Shown: positions 28,312 to 37,684, counted from the first letter of the stretch. The stretch: 64,000 nucleotides of DNA from Pseudoalteromonas flavipulchra NCIMB 2033 = ATCC BAA-314 (GCA_000814665.1 JWIH01000010.1:1-64000), one strand, 5' to 3'. Notes: generated from the letters alone by a model not told the origin. A program made the numbers and translations.

Positions 28312-30255
28312 CTAAATTTCTTTTGGTTTTTCGATGTAATAGCCTTGTACACCGTCCAAACAGAGCGTCTCGACTATATGTTTCTCTTCTTGGCTCTCGA
28401 TACCTTCGGCAAATACATTGACACCGATGCGGTGCGCAAGGTCTACCATTAAACGCATAAAATATTGATTATTCTTGTCTTCTTCAAGACCACGAGTATA
28501 GCTTGCATCCATTTTGATATAGTCAGGCTTTAAGTCTCTAAAGAACTTAAACGACGTCAAACCCACGCCAAAACGCTCAACGGTGATACGAGCGCCGGCA
28601 CGATGAACCATATCAATAAAGCGCTTACTGGCTTTAATATTTTGCTGTAAGCCAAACTCGCTAACTTCAAATACCAGTTTAGAGGCTAAATTGGTTTCTT
28701 TTAACAAACGGCGTTCTAACCAGATCACAAATTGATCATTATGAGCACTCGATGCGGTAACGTTGATCCCAAAATACTTTTCATTAAAGTTACGCGTTTT
28801 GATAAGTTCTAGCGAGGTGTCGATGATCAGCTGATCAATCTCGATGGCCATTTCTAGCTTTTCCGCCATGGCAAGGAAGGACGCTGTTGGTAGCATTTGT
28901 CCTTCTTCGGTTTTGAAGCGGGATTGGATCTCTGCATAGGCCTTAGAGTTTTTACCAATTGGCATGATATTTTGCATCATCAAGCTAACACGCTTGCTGT
29001 TGATCACATCGCGGATCACGCGACGCCAGTTTTGATTGCCAAATCCAGCACTGACATTATTCACTAAGTCAGACTCACGTTGAATATGCCAAGCATTGGC
29101 TTGTTTGCTTTGCGCCATGCTCATCGCATTATCGACGACCGAGAGTAGTTCTCCAAGTGGTTTACCGTTCTCATAAGGCACGATCCCAGTGTTTGCAACC
29201 GATGATAGTTCTTGGTTTTGCTGGAACTGAGTAAAGCGGGCTTGCAGTGTTTCACCAAACTCTTCCGCTTCCTTACTTGGCACATTGGGTAATATCACTG
29301 CAAAATCCGAGCTATTTAAACGGAACACCTGGCTGCCAGCATAAGTGCCGGTGACGTGCTTGATGATATCCGATACTGACTTAATGTATTCATCGCCTTT
29401 TTGATAGCCGCGGGTTTGGTTAATGACCTGCAATTCAGAACAGCGGATCATCGCCAGTGAGCCAAATGCCTTTTTGGCAGACGACTCGATATATTGCTCG
29501 TAGTACTCAACAAACATATTACGGTTGCCAAGATCGGTGACCACATCTTTATACGCTTCTTGCTTGATAGAGTGGGCGGCATTTTTGATGTCTTCTTGCT
29601 TTGACTTTAAAAAGCTGGCTAAGCGTTTAAAAGAGGGGATTAAATCTTGGCCGAGTTCTGCAACTTTGCCATCGTTAAAGTCAAATTCAATATTGTCGGT
29701 AACTTGATTTTGAGTGATATATGAATCTACCGCATTGGCCACTGTCATACTAACGTTGCGATTCAGCTTTTTATACACGCCTTGCATAAAGAAAACAGGA
29801 ATAAAGGCAACTAACGCTGAAATAATGATAAGTAGCAGTAGGGCTTGTTGTAGTAATTGCGCCTGACTTTGTGCATTGATCAAGAATTCGATTTTGATGT
29901 CTTTGCTATCGTTAACAGCAAATTGGGGGCGAATAGCATTGATATTTGATTCTATGAGTTCGGCGATAAAGGGGAGGTTGCTCGGTGTGTTGACTTGCAA
30001 AACGGTTTGACCGTCAAAGTCTCGTACAATAAAAGTTGAGAAAACATCTCCGCTATTTAAAGCTTGGCGGATATGTTCAGGAGTAACTTCAGTGAGTTTC
30101 TTATCCTTTATATACTCTGTCACCATGGTATGGGCACTTTGTTGTGCTTTGTTGATTGCAGAGTCAAAACTTGTTGCGAAAAAAAAGCTACCAATCAAGG
30201 AGAATAATAGCCAAGAGGTGACTTGGAGTACGATAAGTTTTTTAAAACCAGCCAT
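28312..30255 (-). CDS. Membrane protein with degenerate GGDEF and EAL domains (LapD/CsrD-like)
   Basis: A 647-residue inner-membrane protein. Two membrane helices (~6-28 and ~137-157) enclose a ~108-residue periplasmic domain; cytoplasmic GGDEF and EAL domains follow. The GGDEF motif reads NSSDF, so cyclase activity is not expected. In the EAL domain EAL reads EIQ and the metal-binding DDFG reads ERFG, although FEVSE, IKMD, FAEGIE and QGYYIEKP survive. It is therefore probably a non-enzymatic receptor or scaffold: LapD (c-di-GMP receptor) has this topology and CsrD (RNase E-directed sRNA turnover) this length and dual degeneracy. Which of the two roles applies cannot be decided here. Upstream of the rnf operon, same direction, but ~600 bases apart. 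Confidence 0.8.
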   Translation of the reverse strand: MAGFKKLIVLQVTSWLLFSLIGSFFFATSFDSAINKAQQSAHTMVTEYIKDKKLTEVTPEHIRQALNSGDVFSTFIVRDFDGQTVLQVNTPSNLPFIAELIESNINAIRPQFAVNDSKDIKIEFLINAQSQAQLLQQALLLLIIISALVAFIPVFFMQGVYKKLNRNVSMTVANAVDSYITQNQVTDNIEFDFNDGKVAELGQDLIPSFKRLASFLKSKQEDIKNAAHSIKQEAYKDVVTDLGNRNMFVEYYEQYIESSAKKAFGSLAMIRCSELQVINQTRGYQKGDEYIKSVSDIIKHVTGTYAGSQVFRLNSSDFAVILPNVPSKEAEEFGETLQARFTQFQQNQELSSVANTGIVPYENGKPLGELLSVVDNAMSMAQSKQANAWHIQRESDLVNNVSAGFGNQNWRRVIRDVINSKRVSLMMQNIMPIGKNSKAYAEIQSRFKTEEGQMLPTASFLAMAEKLEMAIEIDQLIIDTSLELIKTRNFNEKYFGINVTASSAHNDQFVIWLERRLLKETNLASKLVFEVSEFGLQQNIKASKRFIDMVHRAGARITVERFGVGLTSFKFFRDLKPDYIKMDASYTRGLEEDKNNQYFMRLMVDLAHRIGVNVFAEGIESQEEKHIVETLCLDGVQGYYIEKPKEI

Positions 30256-30442
30256 AGTACGCTTCTTAAAGAGGGTTATTCCATAGTATCGGGTGCATTG
30301 CCAATTTCTTTATCAAATTCATCGGTTTGATTTTTGTCTGGTCGATAAATTACAGAGAAGGTTGTTATTTGAGCAAATGCAGTGAGAATATTGCTTGTAG
30401 AGTAGTGTAAATGCAGGAAAAAGTCTAATGCTTTCGTGGAAT

Positions 30443-30519
30443 TGGCTCCCCCTCCCCGACTCGAACGGGGGACCTGCGGATTAACAGTCCGTCGCTCTAA
30501 CCAACTGAGCTAAGGGGGA
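30443..30519 (-). tRNA. tRNA-Asn(GTT), copy 1
   Basis: 77-base tRNA with encoded CCA. Acceptor TCCCCCT/AGGGGGA, anticodon loop CTGTTAA giving GTT, T-loop TTCGAGT. Last gene of a four-copy transcript. Confidence 0.97.
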
Positions 30520-30567
30520 ACAATTTGGAACTTTAGGAATGCTCTTTTTGAGCAATATCTTATTGAT

Positions 30568-30644
30568 TGGCTCCCCCTCCCCGACTCGAACGGGGGACCT
30601 GCGGATTAACAGTCCGTCGCTCTAACCAACTGAGCTAAGGGGGA
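30568..30644 (-). tRNA. tRNA-Asn(GTT), copy 2
   Basis: Identical in sequence to the other three Asn genes of the cluster, CCA encoded. The spacer of 48 bases to copy 1 is not conserved among copies. Confidence 0.97.
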
Positions 30645-30678
30645 ACTACAATAAGATGTTGACTTTCCGGTAAAGGAG

Positions 30679-30755
30679 TGGCTCCCCCTCCCCGACTCGA
30701 ACGGGGGACCTGCGGATTAACAGTCCGTCGCTCTAACCAACTGAGCTAAGGGGGA
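30679..30755 (-). tRNA. tRNA-Asn(GTT), copy 3
   Basis: Identical 77-base tRNA-Asn with encoded CCA and GTT anticodon. Spacer of 34 bases to copy 2. Confidence 0.97.
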
Positions 30756-30774
30756 ATAGTCAAGTGTGAGAATT

Positions 30775-30851
30775 TGGCTCCCCCTCCCCGACTCGAACGG
30801 GGGACCTGCGGATTAACAGTCCGTCGCTCTAACCAACTGAGCTAAGGGGGA
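30775..30851 (-). tRNA. tRNA-Asn(GTT), copy 4 (promoter-proximal)
   Basis: Identical 77-base tRNA-Asn with encoded CCA. First gene of the cluster, beginning 24 bases downstream of the -10 box. Confidence 0.97.
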
Positions 30852-30864
30852 AGCGTATCTCTCA

Positions 30865-30903
30865 ACGGGGCGAAATATTAATGACGACATTGCAAGGTGT
30901 CAA
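30865..30903 (-). promoter_or_regulatory. Sigma70 promoter of the tRNA-Asn cluster with stringent discriminator
   Basis: On the minus strand, TTGACA (30898-30903), a 17-base spacer, TAATAT (30875-30880), then a GC-rich discriminator CGCCCCGT. Perfect -35, near-perfect -10 and a C/G-rich discriminator are the hallmarks of ppGpp-controlled stable-RNA promoters. Confidence 0.9.
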
Positions 30904-31024
30904 CCACTAAAATCACAGAAACGTAAAAAACTCTACTAAGCGATGAATTAATGCGCTATTTGTTGGCTTTTTAGCTAGTTTTGGATTCTTGATATAGGGC
31001 CTATTGACCTTTGCTGTACGATTT

Positions 31025-31035
31025 TGGCTCCCCCT
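31025..31035 (-). pseudogene. tRNA-Asn 3'-end relic
   Basis: TGGCTCCCCCT is identical to the CCA end plus acceptor strand of the four tRNA-Asn genes, in the same orientation, but lies upstream of their promoter with no tRNA body. It is likely left from deletion of a fifth copy or from an excised element that used the tRNA 3' end as attachment site. Confidence 0.5.
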
Positions 31036-31256
31036 GAGTGGGTTTTGATCGCAGCGCTCGACTTGCCGCCTAGTAATCTAAGCAAAAGTTGAGCAATACG
31101 TAATTTATCCATCGTTCATATAATGACTCTCAGTGAGTTTTGATTTCAATATGCCTACATGATGAAAATCTGCAAAACATGAAAGATAGGGCTGTTGTAT
31201 AAAATTCCTAAATCACCGTATAGGGGATGTCGAATAAAATTAACATATACAGTGTT

Positions 31257-31276
31257 TACTGTTTATCTATACAGTG
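31257..31276. promoter_or_regulatory. LexA-type (SOS) box
   Basis: TACTGT-TTATCTAT-ACAGTG fits the gammaproteobacterial SOS box (TACTGT-N8-ACAGTA) at all core positions. A second, overlapping palindrome ACAGTGTTTACTGT lies just to the left, and TATACAGTG occurs twice. No SOS gene begins next to it; MATE-uvrB starts ~840 bases away. Confidence 0.55.
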
Positions 31277-31687
31277 ATATATTCTGATTAATGTATTTTT
31301 TGAACGTTTTGTTTGAATTATATCCCTAACTGCTCATTTTATGATGTTTTCTTGAGATCTTTAAATCATTGCAATTATCACGTGAATGAGATCAATGAGC
31401 ATAAATAGTGTGGTATTGATAATCTCTATCTAAACGCGGCGTGACAAACAGTAAGTAGTTACTATCATTAAAATGAGAATCAATGATTTAATAAAAAGTT
31501 GAATTAAAACAGTTGGATATGTGTTCCTTGTTATTTTTAGTCGTTAAATGCTTTTTACTTCCAGAAGCAAGGTTAGCCTAGAGATCTAAATTGATCCAGT
31601 TGTTGTTTTAAGAATGATCACACTAAACACGCCATTGATCAAAATTACTCCAAGCTGAAAACCTTTATTCTATTGGCTTGGAGCGAC

Positions 31688-31710
31688 TTATCCACGGAAT
31701 CTGTGGATAA
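31688..31710. promoter_or_regulatory. Inverted pair of DnaA-box-like sites
   Basis: TTATCCAC and GTGGATAA face each other across seven bases; the right one read on the minus strand is TTATCCACA, a perfect consensus DnaA box, and the left one differs at the last position. Six GATC sites fall in the ~340 bases to the left. Confidence 0.5.
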
Positions 31711-31978
31711 CATTGTTTATTATTATTTGAGAAGTATTGCAAGACTATGAAATTAGGGCGCTGCAGCCGTTTCAAGTAAAATTCGATAAATATTTAATTT
31801 TAATAATATCAATGGCTTATATTTGGTTGGTTATTTTTGTTTATTTGTTGTTCAGTGTGAAGCTTTTATGAACTTTTTACCATTTTGGCTGTGCAAAAAA
31901 CATGCTACTTTGCAAGCTGGATTGTAACTTTTTTGTCAAAACATACTGAATCGTTATTTTTAACACTAAACCTCAATC

Positions 31979-31994
31979 CTGTAGCGTAATACAA
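31979..31994. promoter_or_regulatory. Weak LexA-like site before the MATE-uvrB pair
   Basis: CTGT-AGCGTAAT-ACAA has the LexA spacing with one mismatch in the second half-site, ~120 bases before the MATE start. uvrB is an SOS gene in many gammaproteobacteria, which makes the position suggestive. Confidence 0.3.
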
Positions 31995-32114
31995 GCTTTT
32001 TATAGGTAACTGTTGCTAATTTAGACTTTATAACGACTCTTAACGTTTACCGCATAGCGTCAACATCTTGAATAGCATACAATGAGCCGCTTAAAGTATC
32101 AGAAATAGGTTGTT

Positions 32115-33491
32115 ATGACTCAAGCTAAGTCAAATTCCAATGGCAACGATATCCTTTTTGGTGATATTGGGGCGACTTTAAAGCGAATGACGATCCCCAT
32201 GATATTCGGGATGATCACGCTGATGATGTTTAATCTCGTTGATACTTTCTTTATTAGTATGCTTGGCACCGAGCCGCTAGCGGCAATCAGCTTCACCTTT
32301 CCTGTTACCTTTACTGTAATTAGCTTAGCCATCGGGTTAGGTATTGGAACATCCGCCGTTATCGCGAAGGCTTTAGGTAGCAATTTGCTCGATGAAGCCA
32401 AATTTGATGCCGCAGTAGCTATTATTATCTCTGCGATATTCGTTTCATTACTTTCTATTCTCGGTTTCATTTTTGTCGATGAGATCTTTATTCTCCTCGG
32501 TGCTGGTGAAGCGGTTATGCCATTTATCCACGACTATATGTCGGTGTGGTTCATTGGTTCGATTTTATTGATAACGCCGATGATTGGTAATTCAGTGCTG
32601 CGCGCCAGTGGTGATACCAAAACGCCAAGCTTAGTTATGGGACTCGGGGGATTAGTAAATGCGGTGCTGGACCCGATATTAATCTTCGGATTTGGGCCTA
32701 TTGATGCAATGGGTGTAAAAGGGGCGGCTGTGGCCAGTGTGTTGTCTTGGAGTCTTGGGGTAACTATCATTTTATATTTACTGATAGTTAAAAAGCGTCT
32801 TATCTCACTGTCTGCAAAATACACCAGCTTCACAAACGCGGCGAAAAAAATTCTCACCATTGGCCTGCCTGCAGCTGGCGCAAATATGCTAACGCCGTTA
32901 GCAATGGCGGTAATGACCGCACTTATAGCCAGTTATGGACCTGAAGCTGTGGCCGCATTTGGTGTTGGAAGTCGTATTGAGTCTATCGCAAGTCTGGTGG
33001 TTTTAGCGCTTTCTATGACCTTGCCTCCCTTTGTAAGTCAAAACTTTGGTGCAAAGCACTATCAGCGTGTGTCTGATGCCTATACCCAAACACTTAAATT
33101 TGTGCTTGGTTTTCAATTTGCTGTCTACTTATTACTGGTATTGAGCGCTTACTACATTAGTCATACTTTTGGTAATGAGCCTGCTGTTGTTGAAACCATA
33201 CAGCTATTTATTTATATCATGCCGCTTGGATACGGTCTTCAAGGTGTGATTATATTAACTAATTCATCATTTAATGCGTTGCATAAACCGATGAATGCGC
33301 TCATTCTAAGTGTGATCCGACTGTTCATATTTTATGTACCTATTGCTTATATAGGCTCACAGTTGGCTGGGTTGCCAGGGCTATTTGCAGGCGCTGCTTT
33401 GGGGAATTTATTTACCGCAGCCATTGCTTACAATTGGTTTAAGAAAGTCATTAATGAAATTGCAGCAAGCGAGGTTCAAAAGGAGGCGTAA
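32115..33491 (+). CDS. MATE family multidrug/sodium antiporter
   Basis: A 458-residue inner-membrane transporter with about 12 helices in two related halves, as in the multidrug and toxin extrusion family. The N-terminal [15 protein letters not shown] followed by [18 protein letters not shown] is the usual first-helix signature; the second half begins with [17 protein letters not shown] and contains [10 protein letters not shown]. Such proteins export cationic drugs with Na+ or H+ exchange. It overlaps uvrB by one base (TAATG), so the two are co-expressed, an unusual partnership with a DNA repair gene. Confidence 0.9.
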   Translation: MTQAKSNSNGNDILFGDIGATLKRMTIPMIFGMITLMMFNLVDTFFISMLGTEPLAAISFTFPVTFTVISLAIGLGIGTSAVIAKALGSNLLDEAKFDAAVAIIISAIFVSLLSILGFIFVDEIFILLGAGEAVMPFIHDYMSVWFIGSILLITPMIGNSVLRASGDTKTPSLVMGLGGLVNAVLDPILIFGFGPIDAMGVKGAAVASVLSWSLGVTIILYLLIVKKRLISLSAKYTSFTNAAKKILTIGLPAAGANMLTPLAMAVMTALIASYGPEAVAAFGVGSRIESIASLVVLALSMTLPPFVSQNFGAKHYQRVSDAYTQTLKFVLGFQFAVYLLLVLSAYYISHTFGNEPAVVETIQLFIYIMPLGYGLQGVIILTNSSFNALHKPMNALILSVIRLFIFYVPIAYIGSQLAGLPGLFAGAALGNLFTAAIAYNWFKKVINEIAASEVQKEA

Positions 33492-35494
33492 TGGAAGATA
33501 AGTTTCAGCTAGTTTCTGAGTTTCAGCCAAACGGTGATCAACCAACAGCGATTGCTCAGCTGTGCGATGGTTTAGAATCAGGCCTTGCACATCAAACCTT
33601 GCTGGGGGCTACAGGGACGGGTAAAACCTTTACCATGGCCAACATCATTAATAACCTTAACCGCCCAACGATTATTATGGCGCATAACAAAACGCTGGCG
33701 GCGCAATTGTATGGCGAAATGAAAGAGTTCTTTCCTCATAATGCGGTTGAGTATTTCGTCTCTTATTATGACTATTATCAACCCGAAGCCTATGTCGTTG
33801 CCAGCGACACTTTTATTGAGAAAGACGCGTCTATCAACGATCATATAGAGCAAATGCGTTTATCCGCGACCAAAGCTTTGCTTGAGCGCAGAGACACCAT
33901 CATCGTCGCCTCAGTTTCAGCGATTTATGGCCTTGGCGATCCCGACTCTTACATGAAAATGATGCTGTTATTGAAAGTCGGTGAAACCATTGATCAGCGC
34001 GACATGTTAAGGCGCTTGGCTGAACTACAATATACGCGTAATGATATGGACTTTAGTCGTGGTACCTACCGAGTTCGCGGTGAAGTTATTGATATTTTTC
34101 CTGCAGAATCGGAAACCATCGCGGTACGGGTTGAGATGTTTGACGATGAAATAGAGCGGATCAGTTTATTTGATCCCTTGACTGGTGCCGTTGAAAAACA
34201 CCTAGTACGCGCGACTATTTATCCAAAAACTCACTATGTAACGCCAAGAGAAAAGATCCTTGATGCCATTGAGCGCATTAAGGTGGAACTCAAAGAGCGT
34301 CGTAATCAATTATTGGATAAAAATCGCTTAGTCGAAGAGCAGCGCATCGCTCAACGTACACAGTACGACATTGAAATGATGACCGAGCTTGGCTATTGCT
34401 CTGGTATTGAAAATTACAGTCGATATTTATCGGGACGCGCACCAGGCGAGCCACCACCAACTTTGTTAGATTACTTGCCGGATGACGCGCTTATGATCAT
34501 CGACGAGTCCCACGTTACCGTTTCGCAGGTTGGTGCGATGTACAAAGGCGATCGCAGTCGTAAAGAAAACTTAGTTGAATATGGTTTCAGATTACCGTCT
34601 GCGCTAGATAATAGACCACTAAAGTTTGAAGAGTTCGAAGCGATTTCGCCACAGACCATTTATGTTTCGGCGACACCCGGTGATTATGAATTGAATAAAT
34701 CAGCGGGTGATGTTGCTGAGCAAGTGATCCGCCCAACAGGGCTGTTAGATCCAGAAGTAGAAGTGCGTCCAGTTGCAACTCAAGTTGACGATTTGCTCTC
34801 TGAGATCTACAAACGGGTGGAAGTGAATGAGCGTGTGCTGGTTACTACGCTAACAAAACGCATGTCAGAAGATCTGACCGATTATCTTAACGATCATAAC
34901 GTTAAGGTGCGTTACTTACACTCTGACATCGATACCGTTGAGCGTATGGAGATCATTCGAGACCTACGCAAAGGCGTTTTTGATGTATTAGTCGGCATCA
35001 ACTTGTTACGAGAGGGCTTGGATATGCCTGAGGTTTCATTGGTTGCCATACTTGATGCAGACAAAGAAGGCTTTTTACGCTCGACGCGTTCTCTTATTCA
35101 GACAATTGGCCGCGCGGCACGTCACTTACATGGTAAAGCTATTTTATATGGTGATAGGGTGACCAACTCGATGCGCCAAGCTATAGATGAAACGCAAAGA
35201 CGTAGAGAAAAGCAAGAGGCGTATAATGAGGCTAATGGCATTACACCAACGGCGCTCAATAAGAAGATCACGGATGTAATGGATCTCGGTGAGGAAGTGG
35301 CTGATGACAAAGTGGTTGATATCGATGCCAAATTTAAACCAGGTATGCCTGCAATGGATGCGAAAGAGATCGCCAAAGAAATAGACCGACTTGAAGCACA
35401 AATGATGAAGTTTGCCAAAGAGCTTGAGTTTGAAAAAGCAGCTCAGGCGCGCGATCAAGTTCAGATCCTACAAAAGCGTTTGATTAAAGCCTAG
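33491..35494 (+). CDS. uvrB: UvrABC excinuclease subunit B
   Basis: A 667-residue DNA-damage recognition helicase-like subunit that takes damaged DNA from UvrA and positions UvrC for incision. Walker A is GATGTGKT (residues ~38-45), and the beta-hairpin region is [23 protein letters not shown], the ATP-dependent GRAARH motif VI and the C-terminal UVR coiled-coil ([21 protein letters not shown] shortened to its start) are all present. It starts inside the stop of the MATE gene. Full length, with no missing motif. Confidence 0.98.
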   Translation: MEDKFQLVSEFQPNGDQPTAIAQLCDGLESGLAHQTLLGATGTGKTFTMANIINNLNRPTIIMAHNKTLAAQLYGEMKEFFPHNAVEYFVSYYDYYQPEAYVVASDTFIEKDASINDHIEQMRLSATKALLERRDTIIVASVSAIYGLGDPDSYMKMMLLLKVGETIDQRDMLRRLAELQYTRNDMDFSRGTYRVRGEVIDIFPAESETIAVRVEMFDDEIERISLFDPLTGAVEKHLVRATIYPKTHYVTPREKILDAIERIKVELKERRNQLLDKNRLVEEQRIAQRTQYDIEMMTELGYCSGIENYSRYLSGRAPGEPPPTLLDYLPDDALMIIDESHVTVSQVGAMYKGDRSRKENLVEYGFRLPSALDNRPLKFEEFEAISPQTIYVSATPGDYELNKSAGDVAEQVIRPTGLLDPEVEVRPVATQVDDLLSEIYKRVEVNERVLVTTLTKRMSEDLTDYLNDHNVKVRYLHSDIDTVERMEIIRDLRKGVFDVLVGINLLREGLDMPEVSLVAILDADKEGFLRSTRSLIQTIGRAARHLHGKAILYGDRVTNSMRQAIDETQRRREKQEAYNEANGITPTALNKKITDVMDLGEEVADDKVVDIDAKFKPGMPAMDAKEIAKEIDRLEAQMMKFAKELEFEKAAQARDQVQILQKRLIKA

Positions 35495-35520
35495 GGCTAA
35501 AACGTCGGCTTTAAAGAATG

Positions 35521-35552
35521 AAAAGCATGTGTGGTAGAGCACATGCTTTTTT
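35521..35552. terminator. Bidirectional terminator between uvrB and the outer-membrane gene
   Basis: AAAAGCATGTG/CACATGCTTTT, an 11-bp stem with an 8-base loop and T-tracts at both ends. It serves uvrB on the plus strand and the convergent minus-strand gene. Confidence 0.9.
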
Positions 35553-35571
35553 ATTGGTTGGGGAGGTCGCT

Positions 35572-36165
35572 TTAGAAGCGGTAGCTGACACCTAGAGATA
35601 GGCTCGATGTATCCAAATCACCCATATCAAGATACTTGTAGCCAAGGTTAACTGCCATACCGTTATCCCAGTCATATTGCCAACCGGCTTCAGCGACAAA
35701 GCCGATACCATCGTCGGTAATTAATTTAGTGCGGCCACGAGTGATTTCGTAATCGTAATAGTTTGCACCTAATTTGCCATAAAAGTAGCTGTTGTCGGAA
35801 ATTTGATAGTAGCCTTTTGCAGCAACGACAAAGTTATCAAATTCTAAGTTATTAGCACCAAGACCAAACAAAGTTTTGTTATTTTGTGTGCAGGTAAACT
35901 TGCGATCATTTTCGTCTTCACACTTCCAATCATCTAAGTCTTCACCGCTGTTATAACCTAATTCAAGTGCCAAAATTGGCGTAAAGTGATAGTTATAATA
36001 GAGGTAAGCTTGGCCTACACCATCACCATCTTTACTTGAGCTTTTATAAGAAGCGCCACCGCCAGAGATGTCTAAACCAACGCGATGCGTCTCGTTATTT
36101 TGTTCTGCAAAAGACGATAAACTTGTTGTGAGTAATGCAAGAGATAAAAGCGCTTTAATTTTCAT
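35572..36165 (-). CDS. Outer-membrane beta-barrel protein (OmpA/OmpW-like barrel)
   Basis: A 197-residue protein with a signal peptide (MKIKALLSLALLTTSLSSFA) and alternating hydrophobic strands such as GQAYLYYNYHFTPILALELGY, NSYFYGKLGANYYDYEI and GMAVNLGYKYLDM (shortened where long), ending in YRF with a terminal Phe recognised by the Bam machinery. This predicts an eight-stranded barrel. A short Cys-containing loop (DDWKCEDENDRKFTC) may be disulfide-bonded outside. The start at 36165 is the first ATG; the longer frame would use TTG. Function is unknown beyond a barrel. Confidence 0.75.
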   Translation of the reverse strand: MKIKALLSLALLTTSLSSFAEQNNETHRVGLDISGGGASYKSSSKDGDGVGQAYLYYNYHFTPILALELGYNSGEDLDDWKCEDENDRKFTCTQNNKTLFGLGANNLEFDNFVVAAKGYYQISDNSYFYGKLGANYYDYEITRGRTKLITDDGIGFVAEAGWQYDWDNGMAVNLGYKYLDMGDLDTSSLSLGVSYRF

Positions 36166-36290
36166 AATCAATGTCCGTTGTGGTTAACTTGAGGACAGTA
36201 TAAATAGCGAGGGTGTCAAGGTCTGTTGGGGGGCTGTCATAAAGTGTAAGAAGGCGTCGAATTTGGTTCTTATTATTTTACAAATATAAA

Positions 36291-36488
36291 TAACCTGAGC
36301 TGCGGATAATTAATGCCTTTCTAGCAGCCAGTTTTAGCGCTAACTGCGTTGAATTCACTTCCAATAGCCAGCTATTGGTGCGTAAATTCGCCTTGTTTTC
36401 CCTAAAACTCTCTGGCTAGACAAGGAGAAAACTAAGTGGTGCTTTAGCAACAATGAGTTGGAACATTTCTTATCCAAACCTCAGGTTA
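36291..36488 (-). mobile_element. MITE-like palindromic element, copy B (inverted)
   Basis: Same family as copies at 13199 and 48508, in opposite orientation: ACCTGAGCTGCGGATAA at its left and TTATCCAAACCTCAGGT at its right, flanked by TA. The internal CCAATAGC/GCTATTGG hairpin is kept. It fills the gap between the beta-barrel gene and the small membrane-protein gene. Confidence 0.82.
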
Positions 36489-36502
36489 AATAGTTGCACT
36501 TG

Positions 36503-36874
36503 CTAAGTGCTTTTAGCTGTCTTAGGTTTTGCAATGAACGTTTGGTATTTTAGTATGGTCGTCAATGTCAAAATCGCAGCAATAAGCCCACTCCATATGT
36601 GATGCATGATCAAATGACTTGCAATGAACATAGGCACGTCTTGCCAACCATCAATTAACAAAAGTTTACTCACTAGCAGCGAGTAACCGAGCAGGTGCGC
36701 GAAGAGAACAAACTTAAAGGATTTAATAAATTTGCTTTTTGCATTGACTGGCAGGGCTGGGAGGTTGAGGCGTAACGCGACGATAAAGGCTACCGAGAGC
36801 ACAATACTGACTACTCCTAACCCGAGTAATGAGGTTTTTATCAACACCATGGAGTAGATAAAAGCAAGTAACAT
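36503..36874 (-). CDS. Small four-helix membrane protein, unknown
   Basis: About 123 residues with four likely membrane helices (roughly 1-15, 18-38, 56-75 and 85-108), a short basic loop (NAKSKFIKSFK) and a basic Lys/Thr tail. A His-rich stretch (SHLIMHHIW) precedes the last helix. The start at 36874 is chosen as the first ATG, with AGGCAGG upstream; a TTG five codons earlier is possible. No family was recognised. It lies alone between a MITE and the ToxR-like gene, which is divergent. Confidence 0.55.
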   Translation of the reverse strand: MLLAFIYSMVLIKTSLLGLGVVSIVLSVAFIVALRLNLPALPVNAKSKFIKSFKFVLFAHLLGYSLLVSKLLLIDGWQDVPMFIASHLIMHHIWSGLIAAILTLTTILKYQTFIAKPKTAKST

Positions 36875-37136
36875 GAGCCTGCCTAACAATTACGGAAAAC
36901 GCAGTTTATATACGCTTAGGTTTTGAGTCTATTCGAATTATTCTAAGGATTAGGTAGTGATTTTCTGAGTGATCGCTCTATACTAAAAGCCGATTTTATC
37001 AATAGTTTGTAAACCGATGTAACATTGCCCTATATTTTCGCGGCATGTTTCGCTATAAATGCAATGTTATGTCGTAGTAAATTCGAATAAAACAATAATT
37101 ATTATAGTAATTAAGACCAAGTTGGGAACTAGGGAA

Positions 37137-37655
37137 ATGAAATTCGCTTTTAAGGATTTTTTGTTTGATAGCAAAGAGCTAAAGCTTTATAAAGACGACA
37201 GAAAGCTAAATTTAAAACAAAAACCTGCTCAGATATTGGAGCTATTTTTATCCGCTCCTCAAACTATCCACAGTAAAGAAGACATCTTAGAGAAAGTATG
37301 GCCAGATCGAAAAGTCACAGATCAGGTCGTATTTCAAAATATTGGCCATTTACGTGCCTTGTTCGGCGATGATGCCATCAAAACCTTTTCACGAAAAGGA
37401 TATCAATGGCAGATCCCTTGTACGGCTTTTGAAGGGACCGCGGAAGCTCAGGCTTCATCGCAGGCTTCACCTCAAACAGCGACCAATGAGTCGACTAAAG
37501 TGGATGTACAACCGGAGGAGGACGAGGCTGTAGTGACTGAATCGCCTTCTGAAGTGCTCGAAAGACCAGAATCTATTGGTCGCAAACTGCCTATGTTTGG
37601 GCTTGCGGGTGCACTTGTGTTGCTAGCCTTGGGTATCTACTTTACGTTATTGTGA
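37137..37655 (+). CDS. ToxR-like winged-helix regulator with C-terminal membrane anchor
   Basis: A 172-residue protein. Residues 1-~95 form an OmpR/ToxR-type winged helix (FDSKELKLYKDDRKLNLKQK, then HSKEDILEKVWPDRKVTDQV, and the SRKGYQWQIP wing). An acidic, Ser/Pro/Glu-rich linker follows, and the protein ends in one membrane helix (MFGLAGALVLLALGIYFTLL). There is no periplasmic domain, unlike ToxR or CadC, so sensing must come through the membrane or a partner. The start at 37137 is preferred because the domain begins there and AGGGA is close by; an in-frame ATG at 37059 would add an odd hydrophobic leader. The sirtuin gene follows after 29 bases. Confidence 0.75.
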   Translation: MKFAFKDFLFDSKELKLYKDDRKLNLKQKPAQILELFLSAPQTIHSKEDILEKVWPDRKVTDQVVFQNIGHLRALFGDDAIKTFSRKGYQWQIPCTAFEGTAEAQASSQASPQTATNESTKVDVQPEEDEAVVTESPSEVLERPESIGRKLPMFGLAGALVLLALGIYFTLL

Positions 37656-37684
37656 GTCAAATTTACTTGAGTTGAGGTTGTGTC

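Larger units (their letters stand above)
30904..32114. other. 1.2-kb gene-free AT-rich region between tRNA-Asn cluster and MATE gene
   Basis: No credible gene on either strand. Contents recognised: an 11-base tRNA-Asn 3' relic at 31025-31035, a LexA-type palindrome at 31257-31276, a run of GATC sites between about 31350 and 31640, a pair of inverted DnaA-box-like sites at 31688-31710, and a weaker LexA-like site at 31979-31994. A 45-codon open frame on the minus strand crosses the tRNA relic and is not believed. Confidence 0.6.

Noticed and set aside
31020..31160. A 45-codon minus-strand frame downstream of the LexA-like box, considered as an SOS-induced peptide.
   Set aside because: Its weakly initiated frame runs through the tRNA-Asn relic, has no membrane segment typical of SOS toxin peptides, and no ribosome binding site was seen.
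31350..31750. Considered as a replication origin because of DnaA boxes, GATC sites and AT-rich sequence.
   Set aside because: Only two good boxes, no 13-mer array, and no dnaA, mnmG, parAB or rep gene nearby; kept only as a DnaA-binding candidate.
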